Assembly (NCBI RefSeq): GCF_000282215.1 | Contig: NZ_AKJS01000084.1 | Location: 1-64,000 of the forward strand | Source of the DNA: Pseudomonas sp. GM21 | GTDB taxonomy: Bacteria > Pseudomonadota > Gammaproteobacteria > Pseudomonadales > Pseudomonadaceae | Length of the DNA stretch: 64,000 nt | Direction of reading: 5' to 3' | Shown here: positions 47,284-57,644 of the stretch, one piece after another | Layout of the letters: the number at the start of each line of letters is the position of its first letter | Numbering within the stretch: the first letter of the stretch is position 1 | Position numbers and translations under genes: made by a program | Notes under the pieces: model-generated | Told to the model about the DNA's origin: nothing | What the model saw: the letters and a program-made list of their open reading frames with translations, nothing else | Database searches by the model: none

Positions 47284-47462
47284 GGGCACGCCCGCATAGT
47301 GCTTGGGTTATGGGGTCGAGCAATCTGCCGTGGGATCTTGGTTCGTGACACGCAGATCGACTCAGGCTAATGAGGCTCTCTTATGCGACGGGAATGTCTG
47401 CACCGGGCCTTTGTGGAGCAAATGTTTGCATCGTTAGGTGGCTAAGTTAACCCAGTATTAAC

Positions 47463-47501
47463 AAAAAAGCCCTGCACAGCAGAACGTGTGCAGGGCTTTT
47501 G
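47463..47501 (-). terminator. Terminator of the murB operon
   Basis: AAGCCCTGCACA / TGTGCAGGGCTT hairpin with T run in the minus direction, 24 bases after the murB stop. The space 47284-47462 upstream of the hydroxylase genes shows no other gene. Confidence 0.92.
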
Positions 47502-47524
47502 AGATCAGTCTTGAAAGCGTAGCT

Positions 47525-48544
47525 TCAATACTGATTGGGCTCCATTTCCAGGTCGACATGAAAACGATCCGAAATGTCTTTCTGGATACGCTGCGCCAAA
47601 TGGAGTAATTGCAGGCCCGTCGCGCTGCCGTAGTTGACCAGCACCAGAGCCTGCAACTTGTGCACGCCGGCGTCGGCCTCGCGGAAACCTTTCCACCCTG
47701 CCCGTTCGATCAACCAGCCCGCCGCCAGCTTCATTTGCCCGTCGGGCTGTGCATAAGCCACCAGATCCGGGTATTCGCCCTTGAGCTGTGCGACCAGCGC
47801 TGCGGGCACCAACGGGTTTTTGAAGAAGCTACCGGCATTGCCCAGCACGGCCGGGTCCGGGAGCTTTTCATTACGGATGCTGCAAATCGCCTGGCTGACA
47901 TCCGTGGCCGTCGGCTGCTCGATGCCTTGTTCGGTCAGGCGCTGACGCACCGGGCCGTATTCCAGATGCAGGTGCGCAGCGCGGTCGAGGGCGAAACGAA
48001 CACGCAGGATCAACCAGCGTCCCGGCTCCTGTTTGAACAGGCTGTCGCGGTAAGCGAAGTTGCATTCTTGCAGGGTGAAATCCCGCAGCTCACCGCTCCG
48101 GCGATCCAGCGCGGTCAGGCCGGCGAAGACGTCCTTGATCTCGACCCCATACGCGCCGATGTTCTGCATCGGTGCCGCACCGACAGTGCCGGGGATCAGG
48201 CTAAGGTTTTCCAGGCCCGACAAGCCCTGCGCCAGGGTGTGCTGCACGAACGGATGCCAAGGCTCGCCGGCCTCGGCTTCGATCACGACTTTGCTGCCGT
48301 CATCACTGAGGATGCGAATCCCGCGTGTGGCCATGTGCAGCACCAGTGACTGGATGTCAGCCGTCAGCAGCAGATTGCTGCCTCCGCCGATCACCAATAA
48401 CGGAACATCATGGTGTGCGGCGTAGGCCAGGGCTTCACGCACGTCGGCATCGCTGTGGGCCTCGGCGAACAGGCGAGCCTGAACGTCGACCCCGAAGCTG
48501 TTGAACGGCTTGAGTGACACCTGCGATTGAACCTGCAAACTCAT
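47525..48544 (-). CDS. murB: UDP-N-acetylenolpyruvoylglucosamine reductase
   Basis: 339 residues, type I MurB like E. coli (342). FAD-binding VIGGGSNLLLTADI, SLIPGTVGAAPMQNIGAYG, the Tyr-bearing FAYRDSLFK and catalytic Ser in LGNAGSFFKNPLV, final Glu region DLEMEPNQY. It reduces the enolpyruvyl group to make UDP-MurNAc. Last gene of the comEC-to-murB unit; start overlaps ptpA stop by four bases. Confidence 0.97.
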   Translation of the reverse strand: MSLQVQSQVSLKPFNSFGVDVQARLFAEAHSDADVREALAYAAHHDVPLLVIGGGSNLLLTADIQSLVLHMATRGIRILSDDGSKVVIEAEAGEPWHPFVQHTLAQGLSGLENLSLIPGTVGAAPMQNIGAYGVEIKDVFAGLTALDRRSGELRDFTLQECNFAYRDSLFKQEPGRWLILRVRFALDRAAHLHLEYGPVRQRLTEQGIEQPTATDVSQAICSIRNEKLPDPAVLGNAGSFFKNPLVPAALVAQLKGEYPDLVAYAQPDGQMKLAAGWLIERAGWKGFREADAGVHKLQALVLVNYGSATGLQLLHLAQRIQKDISDRFHVDLEMEPNQY

Positions 48545-49005
48545 AACCGTCCCTTCAATTCGATCACCAGCAAATCACTGGCACGCTCGATCAGGTCCAG
48601 CACCTGTTCGAAGCCCTGATCGCCGTCGTAGTACGGGTCCGGCACTTCATCGAGTTCCGACTGGAAGCGACGCAGGAACAAATCCAGCTCGGCTTTGCCC
48701 TTGGCGGGTTGCAAGGCCTTGAGGTGGCGCAGGTTGCTGTTGTCCATCGCCAGGATCAAGTCGTAAGTGGCGAAATCGGCGCGGGTGACTTGCTGGGCGC
48801 GCTGGGCGGACAGGTCATAGCCGCGCAGTTTGGCCGCGGCCTGGCTGCGTTTGTCCGGCGCCTTGCCGACGTGCCAGTCACCGGTACCGGCGGAGGCGAC
48901 TTCAATGTGATCCGCCAGCCCCGCTTCACGCAGTTTGTGCCGCAGCACGCCTTCGGCCGTTGGCGAACGGCAGATGTTGCCCAGGCACACGAACAGAACG
49001 CGCAT
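48541..49005 (-). CDS. Low-molecular-weight protein tyrosine phosphatase
   Basis: 154 residues. P-loop CLGNICRSP (Cys7 nucleophile, Arg13) and the acid motif DPYYDGDQGF. In many bacteria this family acts on tyrosine kinases of polysaccharide export, but here it stands between kdsB and murB. Start shares one base with the kdsB stop. Confidence 0.94.
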   Translation of the reverse strand: MRVLFVCLGNICRSPTAEGVLRHKLREAGLADHIEVASAGTGDWHVGKAPDKRSQAAAKLRGYDLSAQRAQQVTRADFATYDLILAMDNSNLRHLKALQPAKGKAELDLFLRRFQSELDEVPDPYYDGDQGFEQVLDLIERASDLLVIELKGRL

Positions 49006-49769
49006 CAGGCCTCCAGCAGGCGACGAACGCGCTCAAGGTCTTCAACGGTGTCGACACCGGTGGGCGGCGCGATCAACGCATCAGCCACGTGAATCCGCAC
49101 GCCGTGCCACAAGGCACGCAGTTGCTCCAGGGATTCGGTGTTTTCCAGCCAGCACGGGCCCCAGCTGACAAAGTCATGGAGGAAACCGGCGCGGTAGGCA
49201 TAAATCCCGATATGGCGACGATACGGCACGCCTTCCGGTAATTGCTCGCGGCTTTGGGCGAACGCATCCCGCGCCCATGGCAATGTCGCACGACTGAAGG
49301 TCAACGCCAGGCCATTGAGGTCGCTGACGACCTTGACCACGTTAGGGTTGAACAGGGTTTCCACGTCTTCGATGGGCTCGGCCAGGGTGGCCATGCGCGC
49401 TTCGGTGTGGGCAGCGAGGTTGGCCGCGACCTGGTCAATCACGCTCGGCGGGATCAGCGGTTCATCACCCTGGACGTTGACCACAATGGCGTCGGGCGCC
49501 AAGCCGAGTTTCGTTGCCACTTCGGCCAGGCGGTCGGTGCCGGAGTTGTGGTCTTCGCGGGTCAGCACGACTTCAGCGCCAAACCCGTTGCAGGCCTCGA
49601 CAATGCGCGCATCGTCAGTGGCAACCACCACGCGCTGCGCGCTGCTTTTGCTGGCCTGTTCCCAGACGTGCTGGATCATCGGCTTGCCGGCGATCAACAG
49701 CAGCGGTTTGCCCGGCAAACGGGTGGAGGCGTAACGCGATGGAATGACAACGGTAAAGGCTGTGGTCAT
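49005..49769 (-). CDS. kdsB: CMP-KDO synthetase
   Basis: 254 residues. [20 protein letters not shown] start, [34 protein letters not shown] and [13 protein letters not shown], all KdsB signatures. It activates KDO with CTP for lipopolysaccharide inner core. Overlaps the Trm112-like gene by four bases. Confidence 0.97.
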   Translation of the reverse strand: MTTAFTVVIPSRYASTRLPGKPLLLIAGKPMIQHVWEQASKSSAQRVVVATDDARIVEACNGFGAEVVLTREDHNSGTDRLAEVATKLGLAPDAIVVNVQGDEPLIPPSVIDQVAANLAAHTEARMATLAEPIEDVETLFNPNVVKVVSDLNGLALTFSRATLPWARDAFAQSREQLPEGVPYRRHIGIYAYRAGFLHDFVSWGPCWLENTESLEQLRALWHGVRIHVADALIAPPTGVDTVEDLERVRRLLEA

Positions 49770-49951
49770 TTATCCAGACGCTCGTCGGTGGTCAAGGTGC
49801 GCGCTTCGGTTTCGAGCATCACCGGGATGCCGTCGCGGATCGGGTACGCGAGGCCTGCGCCCTTGCTGATCAGCTCGGTCTTGTCGGCGCTGAGCTTGAG
49901 TGGGCCTTTGCAGACCGGGCAAGCGAGGATGTCGAGCAATTTGGTGTCCAT
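49766..49951 (-). CDS. Trm112-family small zinc-ribbon-like protein
   Basis: 61 residues from the ATG at 49951 (AGGGA six bases before it). Sequence [20 protein letters not shown] and [19 protein letters not shown] match the YcaR/Trm112 family found between lpxK and kdsB in many proteobacteria. Only the first CxxC pair is present, as usual in this branch. Precise role in bacteria unclear. Confidence 0.92.
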   Translation of the reverse strand: MDTKLLDILACPVCKGPLKLSADKTELISKGAGLAYPIRDGIPVMLETEARTLTTDERLDK

Positions 49952-49976
49952 GAGCATTCCCTGGGTAAAAACGGAG

Positions 49977-50987
49977 TTAAGGCAAAAGACGATCCGGCAA
50001 CAGGCGCATCAGCTGCGTATCGAACCAGGCCACGAAGGCCGGAGTTGGCACAGCATCGACCGCCAGGTACCACCAATCGGCGGCGGCGAAGGCACGGCAC
50101 TTCACCGCGTCCTTTTCCGTCATCACCAACGGCAATGACGGTGTGAAATTCAAAGCCTGCGCGCTGTATTCGGCGTGGTCGGCAAACGCATGCGGGACTG
50201 GCCGCCAGTGTAGCGTTTCGAGGGTTGTGAAGAAACGCTGCGGATTGCCGATCCCGGCCACGGCGTGCAGCGCCTGGCCGGCGCAAAAGTGGTCGAGGGG
50301 ACGTCGTTCACCACTTTGCACGTTGATCAGGGCGGTAGGCCGCAGCTGGAAGGCAAACCCGCCGTCGCGATCATCCGTGGCACCGTTGTAGAGCACCGCG
50401 TCGACGCTTTGCAGGCGCTCGACCGGTTCACGCAACGGTCCGGCGGGCAGACAACGCTGGTTGCCCAGGCCTCGGGCTGCATCAATCAGTACCAGTTCCA
50501 GATCGCGCGCCATGCGGTAATGTTGCATGCCGTCATCAGAAAGAATCAGGTCCAGCGGTTCGCTCGCCAGCAGTGCCTTGACCGCGCTGCTGCGGTCCGG
50601 GTCGATCATTAACGGCACGCCGGTGCGCTGGACGATCAACAGCGGCTCATCGCCCGCCAAGTCAGCGCTTTGATCCGCTGCAACGCGCCATGGCAATTGC
50701 GGCGGCTTGGCGCCGTAACCACGACTGACCACGCCCACCCGCAAGCCGCTACGCTGGCAATGCTCGATCATCCACAGAATCAGCGGCGTCTTGCCGGTTC
50801 CACCCACCGTGATATTGCCGACGACGATCAGCGGTACGGGTGGCTGATAGATCTCGCCCTCACCGGCCAGGAATCGCTTGCGCTTGTTCATGACCACGCG
50901 CCGATACAACCACTCCAGTGGCTGCAACAACTTCAGGGCCGGATGACCTTCGTACCACGCGGCGAGCAAGCGATCAGACATGGCCAT
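49977..50987 (-). CDS. lpxK: Tetraacyldisaccharide 4'-kinase
   Basis: 336 residues. Membrane-proximal N-terminus ([20 protein letters not shown]), Walker [31 protein letters not shown] and [19 protein letters not shown] with the catalytic Asp-Asp-His pattern. It phosphorylates lipid A precursor. The ATG overlaps the exbD stop (TGATG), which fixes the start. Confidence 0.97.
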   Translation of the reverse strand: MAMSDRLLAAWYEGHPALKLLQPLEWLYRRVVMNKRKRFLAGEGEIYQPPVPLIVVGNITVGGTGKTPLILWMIEHCQRSGLRVGVVSRGYGAKPPQLPWRVAADQSADLAGDEPLLIVQRTGVPLMIDPDRSSAVKALLASEPLDLILSDDGMQHYRMARDLELVLIDAARGLGNQRCLPAGPLREPVERLQSVDAVLYNGATDDRDGGFAFQLRPTALINVQSGERRPLDHFCAGQALHAVAGIGNPQRFFTTLETLHWRPVPHAFADHAEYSAQALNFTPSLPLVMTEKDAVKCRAFAAADWWYLAVDAVPTPAFVAWFDTQLMRLLPDRLLP

Positions 50988-51418
50988 CAGGGCGCGGGAG
51001 GAGCCGCTTCGACAGTGGTCATGCGCAAGTGGCTGAAACCGAGCTTGCCGGCCGCGTCCATGGCGGTGATGACGGACTGATGTTGAGTCTTGCCGTCAGC
51101 GCTGATGGACAGCGGCAGGCTGGTGTCGCCGTTGGATTCTTTTTGCAGCGCTTCCATCACTGTCGCCAGGTCACTCTTGGGCAATACCCGGTTGTTCAGC
51201 GAGAACACGCCTTCGGCGTTGATACCGATGTCCAGTTGCTTGACCTGTTGATCTTCAGCCGGAGCACCGCTGACCGCTTCCGGCAACTCGACACGCAGCT
51301 GGGTTTCACGGGTAAACGTGGTCGTGACAACGAAAAACAGCAGCAGAATAAACACCACGTCAATCAGCGACGCGAGGTTGATGTCCACCGTTTCCCGCGG
51401 CTTGCGGCGGAATTTCAC
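50987..51418 (-). CDS. exbD: ExbD/TolR-type biopolymer transport protein
   Basis: 143 residues. Short cytoplasmic N-terminus, one membrane helix at about 16-36 ([19 protein letters not shown]) holding the essential Asp in SLIDVVF, then a periplasmic domain. With ExbB it forms a proton-driven motor. Placement before lpxK, far from tonB, is the usual second copy in Pseudomonas. Overlaps exbB by four bases. Confidence 0.94.
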   Translation of the reverse strand: MKFRRKPRETVDINLASLIDVVFILLLFFVVTTTFTRETQLRVELPEAVSGAPAEDQQVKQLDIGINAEGVFSLNNRVLPKSDLATVMEALQKESNGDTSLPLSISADGKTQHQSVITAMDAAGKLGFSHLRMTTVEAAPPAP

Positions 51419-52050
51419 GCTTTGCCCTCAGTCAGGTCCACATCACGGTCACCTTGCACCACCTCGACCAGTTTGATCGCTTCCTGTTCCATGCCCACCA
51501 CCAGTTCATCGATGCGACGTTGCAGGAAACGGTGGAAGAACACGGCCGGGATGCCGACCATCAGGCCCGCAGCCGTGGTGATCAAGGCCTTGGAGATACC
51601 ACCGGCCAGCACCGCTGCGTTAGTGCCCATGCCCGTACCCATGAACGCGCTGAAAATATCGATCATGCCCAGCACCGTGCCCAGCAGCCCCAGCAATGGG
51701 GCCATGGCCGCGATGGTGCCCAAGGCATTGATGTAGCGTTCGAGTTCGTGAATCACCCGCGCAGCGGCCTCTTCGATGCACTCTTTCATGATCTCGCGAC
51801 CATGCTTGGAGTTGGCCAGGCCCGCCGCAAGGATCTCGCCCAACGGTGAGTTGGCGCGCAGTTCCTTGAGTTTTTGTTTATTGAGTTGCTTGTCCTTGAT
51901 CCACACCCAGACCTGTCCGAGCAGATGCTCCGGGGTCACGCGGCTGCTTCTCAGGGTCCAGAGACGCTCGGCGACAATCGCCATGGCCGCGATGGAACTC
52001 AGAATGATCGGCAGCATCATCCAACCGCCGGATTTGACCAATTCCCACAC
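51415..52050 (-). CDS. exbB: ExbB/TolQ-type motor protein (MotA/TolQ/ExbB channel)
   Basis: 211 residues, three membrane helices (about 12-32, 115-140, 155-178). Conserved APLLGLLGTVLGMIDIFSAF and GISKALITTAAGLMVGIPAV. Forms the pentameric channel with ExbD. First of the exbB-exbD-lpxK-kdsB-ptp-murB series. Confidence 0.95.
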   Translation of the reverse strand: MWELVKSGGWMMLPIILSSIAAMAIVAERLWTLRSSRVTPEHLLGQVWVWIKDKQLNKQKLKELRANSPLGEILAAGLANSKHGREIMKECIEEAAARVIHELERYINALGTIAAMAPLLGLLGTVLGMIDIFSAFMGTGMGTNAAVLAGGISKALITTAAGLMVGIPAVFFHRFLQRRIDELVVGMEQEAIKLVEVVQGDRDVDLTEGKA

Positions 52051-52147
52051 AGTGTCGTCCCCTCGAAAAAGTGCGCCACTCTAACATAGGGGGTGAGCGC
52101 ACCGAAGACCGTGATGTCGCTTCCGGTCGGGCTTTAATAACTCTCGG

Positions 52148-54382
52148 CTATTTATTGGTGGGCGGTGGATCGCGCCAGAAACGCCGTTCCAGACGCATTG
52201 TCCACGGTGGCTTGAAACGCCCCAATTGCAGATGAATGGCACCTTGCTCGGCGCTGTCGTAAATCGCCATGCCGCGTTTCTGATAGCGCGCCACGACCGT
52301 AGGGTGTGGATGACCAAAAGAATTGCCCTGCCCACGGGAAATCAACACCGCCTTGGGTTGCAACACGCTCAACAGGGCCATCGATGAGGAACTGCGGCTG
52401 CCGTGATGCGGTGACTGCAACCAATCGGTGGTCACCGCCAGCGGACTCTCAAGCAAGGCCCGTTCGGCAGCGGTGTCGATATCACCGGTCAACAACAGAC
52501 GCTCGCCGCTGGCCTCTATGTGCAAGACGCAGGACTTTTGATTGCTGTCATGGCCTGACGGCCATTGCCACAGTTGGAAATTCACACCGTCCCAGCTCCA
52601 TTGCCGACCACTTTCACATCCTTGGGCTTGCAGTTCGACCGGCAACGCCTCGGGATCGCCACTGAGTACCTGCTTGACAGGCAAGCCATTGGCCACTGCT
52701 CTCGCACCTCCGGCGTGATCGGCATCGGCGTGGCTGATCAGCATCAGGTCGAGTTCCTTTACCCCGAGTTTGCGCAACGACGGCAGCACCACCCGCTCAC
52801 CGATATCGAGATCGCCAAAACGCGGTCCGGCGTCATACAACAGCGTGTGGTGGCGGGTACGCACGAGGATAGCCAACCCTTGGCCGACGTCCAGTTGCCA
52901 GATATCAGCCATGCCTTCAGACAACAACGGCCGAGGCGGAAAAACCAGCAACAGCAACAATGGCCACCCTAAAGGGCGCAGCGGCACACCTTGCGGCAGC
53001 AAGAGTAGAAAGGCTCCCAAAGTACCGAGCCCCCAACACCACAACGGTACCGCCGCCGGCACCCATGCGGGTAATTTCGCGGCCACCCATGTCAGCGCCT
53101 TGAACAGCCCGTCGATCAAACCGCCTGCCAGCCACAGCAACCCTTCACCCACATAAGGGATGGGCAACAACGATGTCCCGAGCAAGGCAGGCGGCAACAC
53201 CACCAGACTGATCCAGGGCACCGCCAGCAAATTGGCCACCGGCCCGCTGATGCTGATCGGCAAGCCGAGCACCAGCAGCAACGGGCACAGACCGATTGCG
53301 ATCAGCCATTGAGCCCGGGTCCAGGTTTGCCACCATCGCCAAGGGCCCAACCGCCCGCCAAAGGTGAAGATCAACACAGCCACGGCGGCGAAGGACAACC
53401 AGAAGCCCGGTTGCAGACTGGCCAATGGATCCAGCAGCAACACACCAGTCAGCGCCAGCAACAGCGGCCACCAGGCGCCGAGGTGACGAAAGCGCAGCCG
53501 CCACAACAGCACCAGGCCGATCATCACGCAAGCGCGTTTCACCGGAACATCGAAACCGGCCAGCACCCCGTAAGCCAGCGCTGCCGAGAACGCCAACCCG
53601 CAGGCCCAGGGCAGCCACGGCAAACGCCCTGGCCACAAGCCAAAGCGCGCCAACCCGGCAATCAGCAGGTAGACCAACCCCGCCAACAATCCAATGTGCT
53701 GCCCGGAAATCACCAACAGATGCACGGTGCCGGTGTCTTGCAGTACTTGCCATTCCTCACGACTCAACCCGGCGCCATCTCCCAGTACCAGCGCCGTCAA
53801 CGCTGCGGTTCGGCCCTGGGCATCGACCGCTTGTAAACGCTGGCGGATGCCATCGCGCCAAGCCCCTCGGGCTTCGTTGAGTCGCTCACCCGCCTTGACC
53901 GTGCCGGTCGCGCCGATGTGTTGCGCCAACAGCCAGGCGTCGTAATCGAAGGCATTCGGATTGAGCAGCCCGGAGGGTCGCTTCAACTTCACCGCCAATC
54001 GCCAGCGCTCGCCACTGTTGACGGACGGTCCGTCGTACCAGGCCAACCGCAAACGTTGGGGCAGCTTCGTTCGGCGTGATTGACTGTCCGTCAGTTCGAA
54101 TCGCACCACGCCGTCGGCATTCTGCGGCAACCCCGTCACCCGCCCCTCTATCCAGCGGGTTTCGCCATCCAGCTTCAGTGGCAGGCGATCATCCAGCGCC
54201 CACTGCGCATTCGCGCATGCCCAACTGAAGCCGAACAGGAAAAAAGCCAACGGATACGTCCGAAAGGGCAACAACATCAAACCCACTGGCGGCAGTAACA
54301 TCCATAACCCGACCGGCGGTAAAACCGGTAAAAAACGCAAAGCCAACAGACCCAACGCCAGCGCCAACGTCCCTGTGCGCAT
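52148..54382 (-). CDS. comEC: ComEC/Rec2-family DNA internalization protein
   Basis: 744 residues from the ATG at 54382 with GGAGGA upstream. N-terminal DUF4131 and soluble OB-like part (about 30-190), ComEC membrane core with many helices (about 200-500; VLGDGAGLSREEWQVLQDTG, VISGQHIGLLAG) and a C-terminal metallo-beta-lactamase-like domain (LISHADADHAGGAR, HHGSRSSSS). It is the inner-membrane channel for single-stranded DNA in natural transformation. Full length and intact here. Confidence 0.95.
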   Translation of the reverse strand: MRTGTLALALGLLALRFLPVLPPVGLWMLLPPVGLMLLPFRTYPLAFFLFGFSWACANAQWALDDRLPLKLDGETRWIEGRVTGLPQNADGVVRFELTDSQSRRTKLPQRLRLAWYDGPSVNSGERWRLAVKLKRPSGLLNPNAFDYDAWLLAQHIGATGTVKAGERLNEARGAWRDGIRQRLQAVDAQGRTAALTALVLGDGAGLSREEWQVLQDTGTVHLLVISGQHIGLLAGLVYLLIAGLARFGLWPGRLPWLPWACGLAFSAALAYGVLAGFDVPVKRACVMIGLVLLWRLRFRHLGAWWPLLLALTGVLLLDPLASLQPGFWLSFAAVAVLIFTFGGRLGPWRWWQTWTRAQWLIAIGLCPLLLVLGLPISISGPVANLLAVPWISLVVLPPALLGTSLLPIPYVGEGLLWLAGGLIDGLFKALTWVAAKLPAWVPAAVPLWCWGLGTLGAFLLLLPQGVPLRPLGWPLLLLLVFPPRPLLSEGMADIWQLDVGQGLAILVRTRHHTLLYDAGPRFGDLDIGERVVLPSLRKLGVKELDLMLISHADADHAGGARAVANGLPVKQVLSGDPEALPVELQAQGCESGRQWSWDGVNFQLWQWPSGHDSNQKSCVLHIEASGERLLLTGDIDTAAERALLESPLAVTTDWLQSPHHGSRSSSSMALLSVLQPKAVLISRGQGNSFGHPHPTVVARYQKRGMAIYDSAEQGAIHLQLGRFKPPWTMRLERRFWRDPPPTNK

Positions 54383-54523
54383 ACACTCCTCCTGGAGAGT
54401 TCCCACCTTGGCTTAGGCTTAGCCGGCTAATCGCACAGACGCCGTTAATAATTGTCACAAAGTCTGAATGGGGGGTTCGCAGAATCCAGACATACTTGCC
54501 GCCTTAACCGACCGAGAAGCCTT

Positions 54524-55039
54524 ATGCCCCGGCGCTTGTTCAAACGCTACATGCCAGACCCGACCAGCATCAAGGAACACAAATCCTTACGCTTTCTCGG
54601 CACATTGCTGCATGACCCCAACCTCTGGCACCTCAACCGCCACTCCGTGGCCCGAGCGATGGCAGTGGGCCTGTTCGCGGCTTTTTTGCCGATCCCGATG
54701 CAAATGCTGCTGGCCGCCGTGCTTTCCATCATCGTGCGGGGCAACATGCCGATTGCGGTGAGCCTGGTCTGGCTGACCAACCCGATTACCATGCCTGCCG
54801 TATTTTTCTGCACGTACCAGACCGGCGCCTGGCTGTTGGATGTGCCCACCCGCCAGTTACCCGACTCAATGTCCTGGGAATGGGTCAGGAGCGAACTGTC
54901 GACCCTGTGGCAACCGTTTTTGCTGGGGTCGGTCATCACCGGGCTGGTGTTGGGCGCCCTCGCCTATTTCCTGACCATGATGTATTGGCGCTGGTGGGTG
55001 GCGCGGCAGTGGAAGCGGCGCAAGCAAAGCCGGATGTAG
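54524..55039 (+). CDS. DUF2062 membrane protein
   Basis: 171 residues from the ATG at 54524 (GAGAAG upstream). MPRRLFKRYMPDPTSIKEHK then the DUF2062 core HSVARAMAVGLFAAFLPIPM with two to three membrane helices and a basic C-terminus (WKRRKQSRM). Conserved beside comEC and divergent from it. Role unknown. Confidence 0.9.
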   Translation: MPRRLFKRYMPDPTSIKEHKSLRFLGTLLHDPNLWHLNRHSVARAMAVGLFAAFLPIPMQMLLAAVLSIIVRGNMPIAVSLVWLTNPITMPAVFFCTYQTGAWLLDVPTRQLPDSMSWEWVRSELSTLWQPFLLGSVITGLVLGALAYFLTMMYWRWWVARQWKRRKQSRM

Positions 55040-55044
55040 AATGC

Positions 55045-55077
55045 AAAACGGCCTCCAGAGTGGAGGCCGTTTTTTAT
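55045..55077 (+). terminator. Terminator of the DUF2062 gene
   Basis: AAAACGGCCTCCA / TGGAGGCCGTTTTTT hairpin just after the stop codon. Confidence 0.92.
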
Positions 55078-55093
55078 GTGTTGTTTGTACTGG

Positions 55094-55122
55094 CGCCATC
55101 GCGGGCAAGCCCGCGATGGGCG
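55094..55122. repeat. Single REP-like palindrome
   Basis: GCGCCATCGCGGGCAA and GCCCGCGATGGGCGC form one compact hairpin, a variant REP sequence, between convergent genes. Confidence 0.8.
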
Positions 55123-55137
55123 CGCTGCGGTCTTGAA

Positions 55138-55917
55138 TCAGGTACGCATCCCGCGACCGCTGACCAGCAGCCTCGCGCAACCGACGTACAACACGATGGT
55201 AGCCACCACCATGAAGGTGATCGCAATGCTGATCCGGATGTCCGAAACGCCGAGGATGCCGTAACGGAATGCGTTGACCATGTGCAGCACCGGGTTCGCC
55301 AGGGATACGGTCTGCCAGAACGGCGGCAACAGGGAAATCGAGTAAAACACCCCGCCCAGGTAAGTCAGCGGTGTCAGCACGAATGTCGGGATGATCGAGA
55401 TATCATCGAAATTGCGGGCAAACACTGCGTTGATGAAACCCAGCAGCGAGAAAATCGTCGCCGTCAGCACCACCACCAGAACGGTCACGCCCAGGTGATG
55501 CACCTGCAAATCCGTGAAGAACAGCGACAGCAACGTCACGATGACCCCGACCATCAACCCGCGCAGTACACCTCCCAGGGTGTAGCCGATCAGAATCGTA
55601 TGCGGTGACACCGGCGACACCATCAGCTCCTCAATGGAACGCTGGAACTTGCTGCCGAAGAAACTCGACACCACGTTGCCGTAGGAGTTGGTGATCACCG
55701 ACATCATGATCAGCCCCGGCACGATGTACTCCATGTAAGTGAAGCCACCCATGTCACCGATCTGGCGACCGATCAGATTGCCGAAGATCACGAAGTACAA
55801 AACCATGGTGATCGCCGGTGGCAGCAGCGTCTGCGGCCAGATCCGGGTAAAGCGCCGGACCTCACGGTAAACGATGGTATTGAGGGCAACGAGGTTGGGT
55901 TGCAGCTCGGAACTCAT
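55138..55917 (-). CDS. ABC-2 type exporter permease (YadH-like)
   Basis: 259 residues, about six membrane helices. ABC-2 signature region GFTYMEYIVPGLIMMSVITN and TYLGGVFYSISLLPPFWQ. Starts inside the last four bases of the ATPase gene. Pair corresponds to YadGH in E. coli; substrate unknown, possibly a drug or lipid. Confidence 0.93.
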   Translation of the reverse strand: MSSELQPNLVALNTIVYREVRRFTRIWPQTLLPPAITMVLYFVIFGNLIGRQIGDMGGFTYMEYIVPGLIMMSVITNSYGNVVSSFFGSKFQRSIEELMVSPVSPHTILIGYTLGGVLRGLMVGVIVTLLSLFFTDLQVHHLGVTVLVVVLTATIFSLLGFINAVFARNFDDISIIPTFVLTPLTYLGGVFYSISLLPPFWQTVSLANPVLHMVNAFRYGILGVSDIRISIAITFMVVATIVLYVGCARLLVSGRGMRT

Positions 55918-56846
55918 ACCGCCACCTTCGACAGATTTTTCTCCACCAGAGACACGAACAACTCCTCGAGGCGATTGGTTTTGTTACGCAGGCTCAGTAC
56001 TTCAATGTTTTGCTGCGCCAATTGAGTGAACAACGCGGTGATGCCCATGGCTTTGTCGACCTGGACTTCCATGGTGTGGCTGTCGATCAGCCTGGTCGGG
56101 TAGCCGAGCAACTGCGGCGCACTGGTCAACGTGTTTTTGGTATCGAGCAGGAACGTTTCCACATGCAGTTGGCTGAGCAACTGTTTCATGCTGGTGTTCT
56201 CGACGATGGTGCCGTGGTCGATGATGCCGATGTTGCGGCACAGCTGCTCAGCCTCTTCCAGGTAGTGCGTGGTGAGGATGATGGTGATGCCTTTCTGGTT
56301 CAGCTCGGTAAGGAAGGTCCACATCGAGCGACGCAGTTCGATGTCCACACCTGCCGTTGGTTCGTCGAGGATCAGCAGGCGCGGTTCATGAACCAGCGCA
56401 CGAGCGATCATCAAGCGACGCTTCATACCGCCGGACAGCGAGCGTGACGGCGTGTCGCGTTTGTCCCACAGCCCCAGCTGGGTCAGGTATTGCTCGGCGC
56501 GCTCCTTGGCGATTTTCGCCGGGATGCCGTAGTAACCGGCCTGGGTCACGACGATATCGAAAGTCTTTTCGAACTGGTTGAAGTTGAATTCCTGGGGCAC
56601 CACGCCGATGGAACGCTTGAGCTGCGCAGGGTTCTTGTCCAGGTCGTGACCGAAGATATTCACCGTTCCGCTGGTCTTGTTCACCAGGGTCGAGAGAATG
56701 CCGATGGTCGTGGATTTGCCGGCGCCGTTAGGGCCGAGCAAGGCGAAGAAGTCACCTTCGGCGACGTCCAGATCGATACCACTCAGGGCCTGGAAACCGT
56801 TGCCGTAGGTTTTGGTTAGCTGCCGGATGGACAGAGCGGAACTCAT
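55914..56846 (-). CDS. ABC-2 exporter ATP-binding protein (YadG-like)
   Basis: 310 residues. Walker A LLGPNGAGKSTT, signature LSGGMKRRLMIARAL, Walker B LLILDEPTAGVD and switch His in ILTTHYLEEAEQL; a C-terminal regulatory tail follows residue 225. Drives the permease encoded just downstream. Confidence 0.95.
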   Translation of the reverse strand: MSSALSIRQLTKTYGNGFQALSGIDLDVAEGDFFALLGPNGAGKSTTIGILSTLVNKTSGTVNIFGHDLDKNPAQLKRSIGVVPQEFNFNQFEKTFDIVVTQAGYYGIPAKIAKERAEQYLTQLGLWDKRDTPSRSLSGGMKRRLMIARALVHEPRLLILDEPTAGVDIELRRSMWTFLTELNQKGITIILTTHYLEEAEQLCRNIGIIDHGTIVENTSMKQLLSQLHVETFLLDTKNTLTSAPQLLGYPTRLIDSHTMEVQVDKAMGITALFTQLAQQNIEVLSLRNKTNRLEELFVSLVEKNLSKVAV

Positions 56847-56977
56847 ATCGGATTACGCACCAAGAAGGAAGAAAGGAATAAAAGACGGCCGGCGGCGGCG
56901 ACTGCAACCACGGCGCGTGAGCGCAATGGTGCTTGTCGTCGCCACACAAGTACAGTCAAGCTTGTCGATAGTGAGTA

Positions 56978-57601
56978 TTAAGTCAAAGCAGTCATAACGG
57001 CTTTTTGATACGCCGGACGCTGTCTCAACCGGGCATACCAGGCTTCCAGGTGCGGCTGCGGTGCGCGCTCGATCGGCATCTCGAACCAGGCATAAATAAA
57101 ACTGCCGAGCGGGATGTCGCCCATGCCGATTTCATCGCCGGACAGGTAGGGCTGGGCGGCCAATGCCTGATTGGCCATCGACAGCAAATCCTCGCATTCC
57201 TTGATAGCGGCGTTGATGGCCGACCAGTCCTGCTGGTCTGCCGGGGTGCGCAACACGCCCCAGAATACGGTGCGGAACGGGCCAGCCAAACTTGAAGTGG
57301 TCCAGTCCATCCACTTTTCAGCCGTGAAGCGGGCTTTAATATCCGCCGGATACCAAGCGCTGCCGTTGGCATGAAGGGCCATGAGGTAACGCACGATGGC
57401 GTTGGATTCCCACAGCACAAAACCGTCGTCTTCGATCACCGGCACGCGACCATTGGGATTCATCGCCCGATACTGCGGCGTATCGACAACACCAAAGGCG
57501 CCACCCGCATCGATAGCCTCATAGGCCAACCCCAGCTCTTCGGCGGCCCACAATGGCTTTTTGACATTCGACGAGTTTTTCCGACCCCAGATCTTCAGCA
57601 T
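56978..57601 (-). CDS. Glutathione S-transferase
   Basis: 207 residues. Thioredoxin-like N-terminal domain with KIWGRKNSSNVKKPLWAAEE (Ser/Asn active-site pattern) and VPVIEDDGFVLWESNAIVRY with the cis-Pro and Glu-Ser glutathione contacts; helical C-domain. Matches PA2813 by place, next to the transglutaminase and FadE genes. Substrate unknown. Confidence 0.93.
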   Translation of the reverse strand: MLKIWGRKNSSNVKKPLWAAEELGLAYEAIDAGGAFGVVDTPQYRAMNPNGRVPVIEDDGFVLWESNAIVRYLMALHANGSAWYPADIKARFTAEKWMDWTTSSLAGPFRTVFWGVLRTPADQQDWSAINAAIKECEDLLSMANQALAAQPYLSGDEIGMGDIPLGSFIYAWFEMPIERAPQPHLEAWYARLRQRPAYQKAVMTALT

Positions 57602-57644
57602 GACCGCCTCTTTTTCGACAAGTGGGCAGGCAGCATACGCCGGA